A stretch of DNA of 64,000 nucleotides from Piscirickettsiaceae bacterium (GCA_013215825.1 JABSQN010000002.1:1-64000), one strand, 5' to 3'. Counted from the first letter of the stretch, positions 1-12,330 are shown. Notes: generated from the sequence alone by a model not told the origin. Made by a program: numbers and translations.

Positions 1-318
<318 letters not shown>

Positions 319-326
319 TTAGCACG

Positions 327-1424
327 ATGAAGCAAGATAGAAAACATTATCTGATTGTGGGAAGCGGCCTGATAGGTCGCTTACTCAGCTGGCGATTACT
401 GCTTTCTGGTCATACCGTTGATGTATTATCGCGAGATGATCAGCAAGGCAGTGACAGTGCTGGTTTTGTGGCTGCGGCAATGATTTCACCGGCAACGGAA
501 GCGATTACTACAGAAGCCATGGTGCAACAAATAGGCATGAAATCACTGGCATTATGGCCACAATGGTTAGCCGCATTACCAGAAACTGTTTTCTATCAAA
601 ATAACGGAACTTTAGTGGTGGCCCATGCGGGTGACCAGGCGGAAATGCAGCGCTTCAAAAGGCGGGCAGAACATACTTTAGTAGCGGATGATTTTGAGTT
701 GTTAGAGCACACTCAACTTGCAGATAAAGAACATCAGCTTGCCGAACAATTTGATCAGGCCTTGTTTTTTAAGGATGAAGCCTGTTTAGACAATCGGCAT
801 TTATATCGCTTGTTAACAACATTTCTAAATGAACACGACTTATGTCGATGGCAACAATGTGCTGAGATTGACCAGCTGACAGTGGCGACTATTGCCTTAT
901 TATCGCAGCAACACTTTAATCAGAATTCGACGGATTATGATGCGGTGATTGATTGTCGAGGTAATGGTGCTAAGCAAGATTTAGCGGGCTTACGCAGTGT
1001 GCGTGGTGAAGTCATTCGGGTGAAAGCGCCAGAGGTTAATTTCAAACATGCTGTTCGCCTTATTCACCCGAGATATCCATTTTATTTGGCACCGAGACCT
1101 AATAATGAATATGTTTTAGGGGCAACCGTAATTGAAAGTGATGATATGTCACCGGTGAGCGTGCGATCTGGAATGGAATTGATGTCAGCACTTTATAGTG
1201 TTCACAAGGGGTTTGCAGAAGCCCGAATTTTAGAAATGGCAGTGCATTGTCGACCTGCCATGGTTGATAATATGCCGACAATTAAACGGACAGAATGGGG
1301 CTTTCAGATTAATGGTTTTTACCGGCATGGTTATTTATTTGCACCTGCCATCATCACTGATTTATTGATGATTTTAGAGGGGCAACAAGAACAGCTTAAT
1401 TTTAGGAAATTTTACAATGTCTGA
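327..1424 (+). CDS. thiO: Glycine oxidase ThiO
   Basis: FAD-dependent oxidase that makes the dehydroglycine (iminoglycine) needed for thiazole synthesis. The 365-residue protein has the dinucleotide-binding motif GSGLIG at residues 12-17 and the DAO-family C-terminal segment around YRHGYLFAP that contacts FAD. Length fits the family. It lies between thiC and thiS, and its end overlaps the thiS start by 8 bp, so translation is probably coupled. A ThiH radical SAM enzyme, the alternative for this step, is not seen here, so aerobic thiazole synthesis is implied. Confidence 0.92.
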   Translation: MKQDRKHYLIVGSGLIGRLLSWRLLLSGHTVDVLSRDDQQGSDSAGFVAAAMISPATEAITTEAMVQQIGMKSLALWPQWLAALPETVFYQNNGTLVVAHAGDQAEMQRFKRRAEHTLVADDFELLEHTQLADKEHQLAEQFDQALFFKDEACLDNRHLYRLLTTFLNEHDLCRWQQCAEIDQLTVATIALLSQQHFNQNSTDYDAVIDCRGNGAKQDLAGLRSVRGEVIRVKAPEVNFKHAVRLIHPRYPFYLAPRPNNEYVLGATVIESDDMSPVSVRSGMELMSALYSVHKGFAEARILEMAVHCRPAMVDNMPTIKRTEWGFQINGFYRHGYLFAPAIITDLLMILEGQQEQLNFRKFYNV

Positions 1425-1629
1425 CATGATTCAAATTATAGTTAATGGCTCCAAAGTATCAGTGTTATTTGATACGTCAATTGAGAATGTGTTGCAACAA
1501 GGTGAGATGTCGGTAGGGCGGTTTATTGTGGTGGTGAATGGTGATGTTGTACCAAAATCGCTTTATGCGAACACGGCACTGAATCAAGGTGATGTGTTTG
1601 AGACCATCGCCGCAATTAGTGGGGGTTAA
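1417..1629 (+). CDS. thiS: Sulfur carrier protein ThiS
   Basis: Small ubiquitin-fold protein of 70 residues ending in the required Gly-Gly (AAISGG), the tail that is adenylated and then thiocarboxylated to deliver sulfur to ThiG. The gene overlaps the 3' end of thiO by 8 bp and ends 1 bp before the likely thiG start. A ThiF-type adenylating enzyme is not seen nearby and must be encoded elsewhere. Confidence 0.93.
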   Translation: MSDMIQIIVNGSKVSVLFDTSIENVLQQGEMSVGRFIVVVNGDVVPKSLYANTALNQGDVFETIAAISGG

Positions 1630-1630
1630 G

Positions 1631-2425
1631 ATGCAAGCATCAAACTGGCAAGTGTATGGCACGGAATTAAACAGTCGTTTATTTATCGGCACCGCCTTAT
1701 ATCCATCACCACAAGTGATGCTCGATGCAATTAAAGCCTCGCATTCACAAGTAATTACGGTGTCACTAAGACGGCAAACACCAACTGATACGGAAAATGG
1801 CAGTCAATTTTGGCAGTTAATTCAACAATTAGGCAGCCACTTATTACCCAATACGGCTGGTTGTTATAGCGCGGAAGAAGCCATTAAAACAGCGCGTTTA
1901 GCCCGTGAATTATTTGATACCAATTGGATAAAGTTAGAAGTGTTGGGCGATAGTTATAATTTACAACCCGATCCCTTTGCCTTATTAGAAGCGACTAAAG
2001 TCTTGATCGCTGAAGGGTTTAAAGTGTTTCCTTACTGTACGGATGATTTGGTGTTATGCCAAAAACTAGCAGATTTAGGCTGTGAAGTATTAATGCCTTG
2101 GGGTGCACCCATTGGTACCGGACAAGGATTGATTAATCCCTACGCCTTGGAAACGTTACGCAAGCGATTGCCTGAAATGACCTTGTTAGTAGATGCAGGG
2201 ATCGGCAAGCCTTCGGATGCGGTACAAGCAATGGAGATGGGCTATGACGGAATTTTACTTAACACGGCTGTTGCTGAGGCATTAGAACCCGCTAAAATGG
2301 CGAGTGCCTTTGCCCAAGCTATTAATGCTGGTCGACTTGCTTATGAAGCAGGGGTAATGCCAAAGCGGGAAAATGCCAAGCCGAGTACGCCGACATTAGA
2401 TCAACCTATTTGGCAGCAAATATGA
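1631..2425 (+). CDS. thiG: Thiazole synthase ThiG
   Basis: TIM-barrel enzyme that condenses deoxyxylulose phosphate, dehydroglycine and ThiS thiocarboxylate into the thiazole phosphate. The segment [10 protein letters not shown] contains the Schiff-base lysine (Lys101 from the chosen start), and the phosphate-binding loops VDAGIG and GILLNTA are present. I chose ATG 1631, right after the thiS stop; an in-frame ATG at 1589 would lie wholly inside thiS and adds residues unlike ThiG. 264 aa is normal. Its TGA overlaps the ATG of thiDE (ATGA). Confidence 0.93.
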   Translation: MQASNWQVYGTELNSRLFIGTALYPSPQVMLDAIKASHSQVITVSLRRQTPTDTENGSQFWQLIQQLGSHLLPNTAGCYSAEEAIKTARLARELFDTNWIKLEVLGDSYNLQPDPFALLEATKVLIAEGFKVFPYCTDDLVLCQKLADLGCEVLMPWGAPIGTGQGLINPYALETLRKRLPEMTLLVDAGIGKPSDAVQAMEMGYDGILLNTAVAEALEPAKMASAFAQAINAGRLAYEAGVMPKRENAKPSTPTLDQPIWQQI

Positions 2426-3864
2426 GTAAACCAGCAGTATTATTAATCGGTGGTTTAGATCCGCAAGGTTGTGCAGGTTTATCTGTTGATATTCAGACTG
2501 TCCAACATCATGGCGCGCATGCAGTACCTTTAACAACGTGTTTAACAGAACAAACCAGCCAAGGTTTAACTGCGTTAGGAAGTTTAGATCCCGAACAATT
2601 TATGGCGCAATACCGTAGTTGTGTGGCAGATTTTGAAATTAATGCGATTAAGATTGGTTTGATTCCAAATATTGCCATTGCACGCTGTATTAAAACAATT
2701 TTAGAACAACATGCTGTACCGGTCGTTTTAGACCCTGTTTTATCGGCTACATCTGGCGGTAGGCGACTAGATAGTGAACTTATCAGGTTCATTGCTAATG
2801 ACATGCTGCCGAAGATAAGCCTGCTGACACCAAACCAAGCAGAATTAGCCTTATTATCGGATGGCGAGTCAGATTGTATTGTGGCAAGTCAGCTTTTATT
2901 ACATCGAGGTTTAGATGCTTGTTTGGTCACCGGTGGAGACGGGGATGACCAATGGGCAACAGACTATTTAGTGAATGCGAAATATCACTTTTATTGCTAT
3001 CAAGACAAGCAAGATAAACACGTTCGAGGTACAGGTTGCTGCCTTGCCAGTAGTATCGCAAGCCAACTGGCATTTAAGCAAGATCTTCGTGATGCGGTTG
3101 TTTTAGCCAAGGCCTATGTGTCACGAGGGATAAGAACCGCAGAACAGATTGGACCTTATCTTGTTTTATCGCATAGTGGTGAAAGGGTACAACTACAAGA
3201 TATGCCAAAGCTTTGTTATAGCCAACAAGGGATCGGCAAAGAAGTACAATTTCCATCATGTTCTCAAGATCTAGGTATTTACCCCGTTGTTGATAATGTC
3301 GACTGGGTTGATAAGTTATTAGATGAAGGTATTCAAACAATACAATTACGATTAAAAGCTATCGAACAACCGATTCGGATACCTCAGATTAAGCAAGCGA
3401 TAGCATCTAGTGCAAAGCATAATGATATTGCCTTATTTATTAATGATTATTGGCAAGATGCGATTGATGCGGGTGCTTATGGTGTGCATTTAGGGCAAGA
3501 AGATTTACATGATGCTGATGTGTTTAAGATTGCACAGTCTGGCTTACGCTTGGGGGTTTCGACACATTCCTATTGGGAGTTAGCCCGCGCCTTAGCGGTT
3601 AATCCTAGTTATATTGCATTAGGGCCTATATTTGAAACCAATAGCAAACAAATGCCCTTTTCTCCACAAGGTATTGCAAGGCTAGAATTGTGGGTAAAAA
3701 TGCTTGCAGGACATTATCCGCTGGTTGCCATTGGTGGTATTAATTTAGAGCGTGCTAAACAGCTTAAACAAACCGGTGTGGGTTCGGTGGCCATGATTTC
3801 AGCGATTACACAGGCTGATGATTATAAACAAGCAACAAGAGATCTATTATCTTGTTGGCAATAA
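2422..3864 (+). CDS. thiDE: Bifunctional HMP kinase / thiamine-phosphate synthase ThiDE
   Basis: Fusion of two thiamine enzymes in one 480-aa chain. Residues about 1-265 are the HMP(-P) kinase ThiD: ribokinase-like start [21 protein letters not shown], and the anion-hole loop RGTGC. Residues about 290-480 are ThiE, which joins HMP-PP to thiazole phosphate: [26 protein letters not shown] and VAIGGI are recognisable. ATG 2422 overlaps the thiG stop (ATGA) and is preferred over a TTG 12 bp upstream. Such fusions occur in several bacterial groups. With thiC, O, S and G it nearly completes the pathway. Confidence 0.92.
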   Translation: MSKPAVLLIGGLDPQGCAGLSVDIQTVQHHGAHAVPLTTCLTEQTSQGLTALGSLDPEQFMAQYRSCVADFEINAIKIGLIPNIAIARCIKTILEQHAVPVVLDPVLSATSGGRRLDSELIRFIANDMLPKISLLTPNQAELALLSDGESDCIVASQLLLHRGLDACLVTGGDGDDQWATDYLVNAKYHFYCYQDKQDKHVRGTGCCLASSIASQLAFKQDLRDAVVLAKAYVSRGIRTAEQIGPYLVLSHSGERVQLQDMPKLCYSQQGIGKEVQFPSCSQDLGIYPVVDNVDWVDKLLDEGIQTIQLRLKAIEQPIRIPQIKQAIASSAKHNDIALFINDYWQDAIDAGAYGVHLGQEDLHDADVFKIAQSGLRLGVSTHSYWELARALAVNPSYIALGPIFETNSKQMPFSPQGIARLELWVKMLAGHYPLVAIGGINLERAKQLKQTGVGSVAMISAITQADDYKQATRDLLSCWQ

Positions 3865-3873
3865 GCCTTACTT

Positions 3874-5676
3874 TTACTGTTCTTGAACTAGAGCAATAAG
3901 CGTCCAATCTTGCTCTGGTTTTAGGTCTTTATTAGCGGTAAAGAAATGTAACTTTTCTTTATTATCAATGGCAAACAGGAGTATTGCACGGTTGCCATAT
4001 TGTTGTTGATAGTCTTCAAAGTTAAAGCTTTCGCTAAGTCCTGTTTGTTTGATTTTTGCTTCTTGTGCTACCAAACTGGCGAGTTTAGAAAAAGTAACTT
4101 CATTGCCAAAGAGAATATGAGAATTATGATTGACGGTTGTTCGTGATACTTGCTCGCTTGTAGAGTCATCTTTTTCAGACAAGAGTGAATAGATGTTATT
4201 ACCGCCAAATTCTGAACGATAACGTAATCCAGCCAAGGCATTGAGCTCTTTTTGTGGTGTTAGTGCTAATACCTGTCCTAGTCCGATTAAGTCTAAATGA
4301 CGATCAGCATGTTCTGACACCGCATTGCCATAGTAGGTATCTAACCCTTCCATGCGAGAGGCTTTGGAATTGGTCCAACTGCTATCCGTTAAACGGGTGC
4401 GATAGCCACAGTCATTGAGTGCTTTGGCAATGAGTCGAGCCACAGGATTAGCACCTATAATAAGGAATCCTTTGTCATCAGGTTCGGCGACATCTAATGC
4501 TTGTGCTAAGAACTTGGCGGTTGAACCTTGTAGAAAAACTGTACCGATAATAATCGTGAAGGCAAGAGGAACTAATAACTCTGCATTTTCAACACCTAAA
4601 TCCTGCAAACGTAATGCAAATAAAGCACTTACGGCGGCGGCAACAATACCGCGAGGACCAATCCAGCTGATCAGGGTACGTTCTTGCCACGATAGATCCG
4701 AGCCTAGTGTGCATAAGAAAACTTTAATTGGGCGGGCGACAAATTGAATGGTGAGGAATAATAAAATTCCACCTAGACCAATAGCTTCAAATTGAGCGAA
4801 GTCTAAGCGGGCGGCAAGGAGGATGAATAGCCCAGAAATCAATAAGATGCTAAGACTTTCTTTAAAATCGAGAATATCTTCAATGTGGACATCTTTCATA
4901 TTAGCCAGCCAGATTCCCATGACGGTAACAGTCAATAAACCAGATTCTTCTGATAAATGATTGGAGAGGGCGAATACTGCAAATACCAAAGTTAGGGTGG
5001 CGACATTATGCAAGTATTCAGGCATTAGATGATATCGGAGAACTAAGCCCAGTAAATAGGCGGCTATAACACCAATAGCCGTGCCGACAAAAATAGTTTG
5101 GCCAAAAATGAGTAGAGTATGACTGAGCGAACTATTTCCATGACCTAGGCCCGATAAGATAAATTCAAAGACTAATACGGCAAGAATCGCTCCGATAGGA
5201 TCGATAGCAATGCCTTCCCAACGTAGGATATTGGAAATATTGGCATTGGGACGCACAGTTCTTAACATCGGTACAATAACGGTTGGCCCTGTGACTACCA
5301 TTAATGCACCAAATAATAGTGATAATGACCAAGTAAAATCAAGTAAATAGTGGGTGGCAATGGTAATGATTGCCCAAATAATTAGAACACCAATGGTGAG
5401 TAAATTTCGTACAACCTTTTGTAGCTCTCGGATCTGATCAAATTTGAGCGTTAAACTGCCTTCAAATAGGATGATGGCAACACAGAGTGAAACGATTGGG
5501 AATAATAAATCACCGAATAAAGCATCGGGGTCTAACCAGCCGGTAAGTGGGCCAAGAACAAGTCCTGCAAGCAATAAGAATACAATAGCGGGTAATTTCA
5601 CCCACCAAGCAAACCATTGGCTTAGAGTGGCGACGACACCAATAACGGATAGCGCGATGACGGCATGTTGATCCAT
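3874..5676 (-). CDS. CPA1-type Na+(K+)/H+ antiporter with C-terminal nucleotide-binding RCK-like domain
   Basis: Membrane antiporter of 600 residues. Residues about 1-390 are a run of about 12 hydrophobic segments with the CPA1 signature EGIAIDPIGAIL, in which the aspartate is the ion/proton-binding residue of the NhaP/NHE family. From about residue 400 there is a Rossmann-like segment (FLIIGANPVARLIAKAL) resembling TrkA-N/RCK domains, then a small C-terminal domain, so a cytosolic ligand may gate transport. The gene converges on thiDE, leaving only 9 bp between stops. The transported ion cannot be told from sequence. Confidence 0.88.
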   Translation of the reverse strand: MDQHAVIALSVIGVVATLSQWFAWWVKLPAIVFLLLAGLVLGPLTGWLDPDALFGDLLFPIVSLCVAIILFEGSLTLKFDQIRELQKVVRNLLTIGVLIIWAIITIATHYLLDFTWSLSLLFGALMVVTGPTVIVPMLRTVRPNANISNILRWEGIAIDPIGAILAVLVFEFILSGLGHGNSSLSHTLLIFGQTIFVGTAIGVIAAYLLGLVLRYHLMPEYLHNVATLTLVFAVFALSNHLSEESGLLTVTVMGIWLANMKDVHIEDILDFKESLSILLISGLFILLAARLDFAQFEAIGLGGILLFLTIQFVARPIKVFLCTLGSDLSWQERTLISWIGPRGIVAAAVSALFALRLQDLGVENAELLVPLAFTIIIGTVFLQGSTAKFLAQALDVAEPDDKGFLIIGANPVARLIAKALNDCGYRTRLTDSSWTNSKASRMEGLDTYYGNAVSEHADRHLDLIGLGQVLALTPQKELNALAGLRYRSEFGGNNIYSLLSEKDDSTSEQVSRTTVNHNSHILFGNEVTFSKLASLVAQEAKIKQTGLSESFNFEDYQQQYGNRAILLFAIDNKEKLHFFTANKDLKPEQDWTLIALVQEQ

Positions 5677-5894
5677 TTATTTAGCCTTAAGTATTTTTAA
5701 TTAGGGCAAAGTTTAGCGTATTCGCCTGATTTCAGCACGTCAATTTTGTATTATGAATTGAGGTGTTGTTATTACAATACCTAGACATAAATAGGTCAAA
5801 AACATAATTAGATGTCATGGAATTTGTACGAGCTACTCAATTAAAGTGGATATTTATACCCGTTATCATTAAAAATGTAGTTTTCTGTTTTTTT

Positions 5895-5973
5895 GTCATC
5901 CTCGTATATGCGGGGATCTAGGGCCTTGAAAATAGGCACTATCCTTGGATCCCCGTTGCCACGAAGGATGACG
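5895..5973. repeat. Palindromic GTCATCC...GGATGAC repeat, copy 1
   Basis: Imperfect inverted repeat of about 79 bp in the 321-bp gap between the antiporter and maf genes. It opens with GTCATCCTCG and a GGGGATC box and closes with GGATCCCCG and GGATGAC, so it would fold into a long hairpin. Two relatives occur at 39363-39446 and 43082-43169. This is the widespread proteobacterial repeat type with GTCATTCCCG...CGGGAATGAC-like ends. No gene is seen in the rest of the gap (5677-5997). Confidence 0.8.
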
Positions 5974-5997
5974 GGCTTTGTTCACATATCTGAATTT

Positions 5998-6597
5998 TCA
6001 TTTCACTTGGGTGTAAGCGTTAAGAACATCGATTCCCTCATTAGCTAACAGGTTGATTAACTTAATAAGCGGCAATCCTATTAATGTGTTGGGATCATCA
6101 CCATGAAGCGTTGAAAACAAGCTAATACCGAAGCCTTCAGACTTAAAACTACCCGCACATTGATACGGTTGCTCTGTGTTGAGGTAATATTCTATTTGAG
6201 CTGATGAAAGTATTTTAAAACTAACGTCAAAGGGTTCGACTAAGGACTGCATATTGCCGGTTTTACTATTTAATAGTGCTAAGCCCGTTAAAAAATGGAC
6301 TGTTTTTCCTGATGCAGCGGTGAGTTGTTTTACCGCATTTTCATGGTTGCCAGGTTTACCTAATATTTCACCATCAAGTATGGCAACTTGATCCGATCCT
6401 ATAATTAGTGCATCAGAATAACTTTCTGCAATTTTTAAGGCTTTCTGCTCGGAGAGGCGCTGTACTAATTGTTCTGCCTGCTCATTGTTAAGTGTACTTT
6501 CATCAATGTCAGGTGATGCCGTAATAAACGGTAAACCAAGCTTTAAAAGTAGTTCAGCACGAAAAGGGGAGCTAGAACCTAAAATAAGTTGTTGCAT
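5998..6597 (-). CDS. Maf-family nucleotide pyrophosphatase, YceF-type (7-methyl-GTP pyrophosphatase)
   Basis: House-cleaning hydrolase of 199 aa. The start LILGSSSPFRAELL is the Maf phosphate-binding motif (SxSxxR), and the central GSDQVA and KPGNHENA boxes fit. The C-terminal GSFKSEGFGISLF and the GDDPNTLIGLPL ending are typical of the YceF subfamily, known to cleave 7-methyl-GTP, rather than the dTTP/UTP type. In many gammaproteobacteria yceF neighbours yceD–rpmF; here it lies 14 kb away, beside pgm on the same strand (2 bp from the pgm stop), probably cotranscribed. Confidence 0.87.
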   Translation of the reverse strand: MQQLILGSSSPFRAELLLKLGLPFITASPDIDESTLNNEQAEQLVQRLSEQKALKIAESYSDALIIGSDQVAILDGEILGKPGNHENAVKQLTAASGKTVHFLTGLALLNSKTGNMQSLVEPFDVSFKILSSAQIEYYLNTEQPYQCAGSFKSEGFGISLFSTLHGDDPNTLIGLPLIKLINLLANEGIDVLNAYTQVK

Positions 6598-6599
6598 TA

Positions 6600-8294
<1,695 letters not shown>

Positions 8295-8317
8295 TTATAC
8301 GCTAATATACAATTCTG

Positions 8318-9232
8318 ATGACAAGCACTCAACAACAACCTGATACTGCACGATTAATGCGATTGGCAACCTATGCCTCCGTAGCAACCGCACTTGTTCT
8401 TATTATCGTGAAAATAGTGGCGTGGTTTATTACCGACTCGGTTAGTGTATTAGCGACATTGCTAGATTCCAGCCTTGATGTATTGGCATCACTGGTCAAT
8501 TTGGTGGCCGTACATCATGCTTTACAACCGGCAGATAGTGAACATCGATTCGGACATGGTAAGGCAGAGGCCTTAGCGGGTGTGGGGCAAGCAATGTTTA
8601 TTGCTGGTTCAGCAGGTTTTTTATTGTTACAGGCTATTGGCCGAATTATTCATCCGCAAACTATTTCTGCAGGCTTAGAAGTGGGTGTCAGTGTGATGGT
8701 ATTTTCGATGATGGCGACATTAGCGCTTCTTTCTTTTCAGAAATATGTGATTAAACATACGAATTCGACGGCAATAAAAGCCGATGCATTGCATTATAAA
8801 ACCGATTTGTTAGTTAATGGCAGTGTGATTGTTGCCTTATTATTAGCATTCTATGGCTGGTCTTATTTTGATGCTTTATTTGCAATTGGTATTGCCTTAT
8901 TTATTTTATATAGTGCATGGGAAATTGTCAGAGAATCCATTGATCTTCTAATGGATCATGAATTGCCTGATGAAGAACGAACAAAGATAGAACAAGTTAT
9001 TGCCAATCATCCGGATGCGATAGGTTGTCATGATTTAAGAACACGTCGCTCTGGAACAACCGTCTTTATTCAATTACATTTGGAGCTGGATGCATCTTTA
9101 AGCTTAGCCGTGGCACATGCCATTGCTGAACAAATTGAAGGAAAAGTGAAAGGCTTGTTCATGGAAGCGGAGGTTATTATTCATGAAGATCCAGTGATTA
9201 TTAACTCACAAAGCAAGGAAGATCTCGTATAA
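8318..9232 (+). CDS. fieF: Cation diffusion facilitator, FieF-type metal efflux pump
   Basis: Inner-membrane Zn2+/Fe2+ : H+ antiporter of 304 aa. Six hydrophobic segments are followed by a cytoplasmic metal-binding domain ending in a His-rich beta structure (VFIQLHLELD, EVIIHEDP). The segment DSSLDVLASLVN with QPADSEHRFGHGKAEALAG and the second site ADALHYKTDLL match FieF/YiiP closely, including the DxxxD and HxxxD zinc-site residues. The gene is divergent from pgm across an 83-bp promoter gap. FieF could act with the copper exporter at 33-39 kb in general metal resistance, but nothing links them directly. Confidence 0.9.
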   Translation: MTSTQQQPDTARLMRLATYASVATALVLIIVKIVAWFITDSVSVLATLLDSSLDVLASLVNLVAVHHALQPADSEHRFGHGKAEALAGVGQAMFIAGSAGFLLLQAIGRIIHPQTISAGLEVGVSVMVFSMMATLALLSFQKYVIKHTNSTAIKADALHYKTDLLVNGSVIVALLLAFYGWSYFDALFAIGIALFILYSAWEIVRESIDLLMDHELPDEERTKIEQVIANHPDAIGCHDLRTRRSGTTVFIQLHLELDASLSLAVAHAIAEQIEGKVKGLFMEAEVIIHEDPVIINSQSKEDLV

Positions 9233-9256
9233 TTGACGCCTAGAATTAATTAATGA

Positions 9257-9844
9257 GTGTTCACCATTTTGACCGATAATTTTCTTACTATCGCCTTGAT
9301 TGTAATTATCCCCATTATTTTTTTGGTGGCTTTACGTATTTATAACAAGCGTAACCACAGTGATAGCCACAAAGTGGCAGTTATTTTGAAGCCGTATAGT
9401 AAAGAAGAAGTTAAAGATTTTATTATTCCGGACGGAATTGGCGGAATTTTAGAAATTGAGCATTTAATCTTGTTGAATCAAGGATTTCTACTTGTAAAAA
9501 CATATCCAATGTCGGGTAATTTATTTGGTGCTGACGAAATTGATCAATGGTCACAAATTGTGGCAGGTAAAAGCTTTAAGTTCGATAATCCATTACGTCA
9601 AATTCAGATATCGCGTCAGGCATTAAAAGCCTTGGCGCCAAATATTCCTATTTTTTGTCGAATAATCTTCACTAGTAATTCAATCTTTCCTAAGGGCAAG
9701 CCTCAAGAAGTATCCACTTTGGATACTTTGACCGAGGATTTGCAAGCCATAAATAGTACTATCCCAATGGATGTCAAGGTGCAACGTAGTTGGGATCGTG
9801 TAATGCGTATCGCTCGTAAAAATGGAAAATCAGTTAAAGAATGA
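9257..9844 (+). CDS. Membrane-anchored NERD-domain protein
   Basis: 195-aa protein with one N-terminal membrane segment (residues about 8-28) and then a NERD (nuclease-related) domain: GIGGILEIEHLIL, a strand GFLLVKTYPMSGNLFG, then W at DQWSQI and NPLRQIQISRQALKAL, the usual NERD signatures. NERD domains are distant relatives of restriction-endonuclease folds; the cellular role of such anchored forms is unknown. Start is GTG 9257 with no clear ribosome-binding site; a TTG at 9269 would give a shorter N-terminus. It sits 12 bp before the nucleotidase gene. Confidence 0.75.
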   Translation: MFTILTDNFLTIALIVIIPIIFLVALRIYNKRNHSDSHKVAVILKPYSKEEVKDFIIPDGIGGILEIEHLILLNQGFLLVKTYPMSGNLFGADEIDQWSQIVAGKSFKFDNPLRQIQISRQALKALAPNIPIFCRIIFTSNSIFPKGKPQEVSTLDTLTEDLQAINSTIPMDVKVQRSWDRVMRIARKNGKSVKE

Positions 9845-9856
9845 GGTATAGAATAG

Positions 9857-10759
9857 ATGTCTGATAATCGCTTAGTTATTGCTATTTCATCCCGAGCCTT
9901 ATTTGATCTGGATGAAAGTCATCATATATATGAAGAGCAGGGCACGGAAGCGTATTGCCAATATCAAGTTGAGCATGAAGATATTCCCTTGAAACCAGGT
10001 GCGGCCTATAGCTTAGTGAAAAAACTATTGTCATTAAATGACAAGATTAAAGGTGTTGCAAAGGTCGAAATTATCTTATTATCTCGAAATAGCACAGATA
10101 CAGGACTGCGTATTTTCAATTCGATTCAACATCATAAATTAGATATTACACGTGCTGTATTTACCTCAGGTAGTAGCCCATATCGCTATGTTGCTCCATT
10201 TAAAGCAAATTTATTTTTATCAACAAGCCCTGAAGATGTCCGCAAAGCCTTAGATGCTGGTATTGCAGCAGCCACTATTCTCCCTTCAAATGTCGGTGAT
10301 AATAGCGAAAAATCACAATTACGTATTGCTTTTGATGGTGATGCCGTCTTGTTTTCAGATGAATCTGAACGGATATACAAAGAAAAAGGCTTGCAAGCAT
10401 TTACGGATAATGAGCAAAAAACCGCTAAAGATCCATTAAGTGATGGTCCTTTTAAAAACTTCCTAATTGCTTTAAATCATTTACAAAAAGAATTTCCTAA
10501 TGATGAGCATTCGCCAATTAGAACCGCATTAGTTACAGCGCGGTCAGCACCCGCGCATGAGCGAGTTATTCGTACCTTGCGGGCATGGGGAATACGTATT
10601 GATGAAGCTATATTTTTAGGCGGGCTTGATAAAGGCGCATTCTTGAAATCATTTGGTGCGGATATATTCTTTGATGACCAACAAGGTCACTGTGATTCAG
10701 CACGAGAACATGTGGCAACAGGGCATGTGCCACATGGTGTTGCCAATGAAAACAAGTAA
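9857..10759 (+). CDS. 5'-nucleotidase (cytosolic NT5C1-like, PF06189 family)
   Basis: 300-aa enzyme expected to dephosphorylate nucleoside 5'-monophosphates. It begins VIAISSRALFDLD, has LLSRNSTDTGLRIFNSI, TSGSSPYRYV, the HAD-like FDGDAVLFSDESE segment, and VTARSAPAHERVIRTLR, with a C-terminal FDDQQGHCD that fits the HAD motif IV acidic pair. These are the conserved blocks of the bacterial proteins related to eukaryotic cytosolic 5'-nucleotidase I. It is in one run with the NERD gene and the HDOD gene, possibly an operon, but the combination has no known joint function. Confidence 0.88.
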   Translation: MSDNRLVIAISSRALFDLDESHHIYEEQGTEAYCQYQVEHEDIPLKPGAAYSLVKKLLSLNDKIKGVAKVEIILLSRNSTDTGLRIFNSIQHHKLDITRAVFTSGSSPYRYVAPFKANLFLSTSPEDVRKALDAGIAAATILPSNVGDNSEKSQLRIAFDGDAVLFSDESERIYKEKGLQAFTDNEQKTAKDPLSDGPFKNFLIALNHLQKEFPNDEHSPIRTALVTARSAPAHERVIRTLRAWGIRIDEAIFLGGLDKGAFLKSFGADIFFDDQQGHCDSAREHVATGHVPHGVANENK

Positions 10760-10774
10760 GTTTGGAGTTTGAAC

Positions 10775-12262
10775 TTGAGTCAAAATAATCACAAAGTTAC
10801 TAATTGGATTGAGCAGTTAAGTGATGAAGACATGCCTGGGTTTGCGGGTACAGTCATGGGTGTAACGACTGCTGTTAATGATCAGGATACCTCTGCTGCC
10901 GATGTGGCGCAGATCATTCTTAGGGACCCGTCACTCACAAGTCGTTTATTAAAAATGGCGAATAGCTTTTTTTACAACCCAAATGGCCAAGAAATGAGTA
11001 CTGTTTCTCGCGCTGTTATGATTTTAGGCTTTGATAAAGTGCGGGCATTAACACTGTCACTTGTATTGGTTGATTCACTGTCCAATGGCAAGCATCGTGA
11101 AAAACTCACTGAAGAAATTGCCCAATCATTTCATGCGGCTGTTCAAGCACAAGAATTGGCCAAGAAAATAAACTGTAAAAAACCTGAAAATATCTTTGTA
11201 GCAACGCTTCTTTCACGTCTCGGCAATATGGCTTTCTGGGCTTTTGCTGGTGATAAAGCAGATGCTTTGCTGAAATTAGTAGAAGCGGGGGAAATGACCG
11301 AACAAAAAGCTGAAAAAGAAGTGTTAGGCTTTTCTTTGAAGGAGTTAACGCAAGGTTTGAGTCAATCATGGGGATTAGGTGACTTATTAGATGACTCTTT
11401 AAGTGATAAAAAAAAGAATGATCCAGATATTATGTTGGTTAATCTGGGTGGGGAATTAGCACAAGCATCAAAATCAGGTTGGGATTCGGAAGAAACACAA
11501 CGTGTAATCGATGAGATAGCAAAAAAATTAGATATAAAAAGTGATGATGTCACTGAAATAGCACATACCAATGCAAAACAAGCGAAAATTATAACTAAAA
11601 TGTACGGAGTAACCGCAGCCAGCAAACAAATTCCTCAAGCGCAATATAACTTAATAGATGATGAGGAATATACGCAGGGAGATGAGGATTTAATTGATGT
11701 CAGTGACATTGAACTGCAAAAGCAAGATGTTATTTTATATCCGGAGCCAGATGCACAAGTTCAGCTCAGCATATTAAACGATATTGTTCAGACAATAGAA
11801 GAAAGTCCAAGTATAAATATTATCCTCGAGATGGTGTTAGAAGGCATTCATCGCGGGGTGGGAATGGATCGCTCCTTATTTGCAATATTGTCAAAAGATC
11901 GTAAAACATTAATTTGTAAATATGCCTTGGGGACTGATAATGAAAAGTTGTGTGAGGAATTTAAGATTGACGTGAGTCTTAGCAGTAATATTTTTCATAA
12001 AGTGATTAAAACAAAAAAAGTGGCACATATTTCAGCCGATCCATCAAAAATTAACGGTACATTAACGCGCGATGTTTTTAAATTATTAGGCCCGCCACCC
12101 TATTTAATTATGCCGACAATTGTTCGCGGCAAAGTAATAGGCATGTTTTTAGCAGATAGAAATGCAAGTAAGCGAGTAATTAATGAGAAAGATCTCCTTG
12201 TATTTCAACAGTTTTGCCAACAAGCCAATATGGGATTAACTTTTTTAAGTATGCAAGGCTAG
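10775..12262 (+). CDS. HDOD-domain signalling protein with C-terminal GAF domain
   Basis: About 495 aa. Residues about 10-230 form an HDOD domain (DPSLTSRLLKMANS, VSRAVMILGFDKVRAL), a relative of HD hydrolases that usually lacks catalytic metal residues and works in regulation. A linker follows, then a GAF domain from about residue 330 (GMDRSLFAIL, PYLIMPTIVRGKVIGMFLADR). The likely start is TTG 10775, seven bases after GGAG at 10764-10767; the TTG at 10769 is only 1 base away from it. It is the last gene before tRNA-Leu. Ligand and output are unknown. Confidence 0.85.
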   Translation: MSQNNHKVTNWIEQLSDEDMPGFAGTVMGVTTAVNDQDTSAADVAQIILRDPSLTSRLLKMANSFFYNPNGQEMSTVSRAVMILGFDKVRALTLSLVLVDSLSNGKHREKLTEEIAQSFHAAVQAQELAKKINCKKPENIFVATLLSRLGNMAFWAFAGDKADALLKLVEAGEMTEQKAEKEVLGFSLKELTQGLSQSWGLGDLLDDSLSDKKKNDPDIMLVNLGGELAQASKSGWDSEETQRVIDEIAKKLDIKSDDVTEIAHTNAKQAKIITKMYGVTAASKQIPQAQYNLIDDEEYTQGDEDLIDVSDIELQKQDVILYPEPDAQVQLSILNDIVQTIEESPSINIILEMVLEGIHRGVGMDRSLFAILSKDRKTLICKYALGTDNEKLCEEFKIDVSLSSNIFHKVIKTKKVAHISADPSKINGTLTRDVFKLLGPPPYLIMPTIVRGKVIGMFLADRNASKRVINEKDLLVFQQFCQQANMGLTFLSMQG

Positions 12263-12330
12263 TTTTCTTCCTTATCTACGTCTATAATGGCCAGCTTATT
12301 TCGGAATACAACTGTCTGAAAACGATTTTT

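Noticed and set aside
1589-1630. Upstream ATG as the start of thiG
   Set aside because: It would place 14 extra residues inside thiS with no family match; ATG 1631 directly after the thiS stop fits ThiG.
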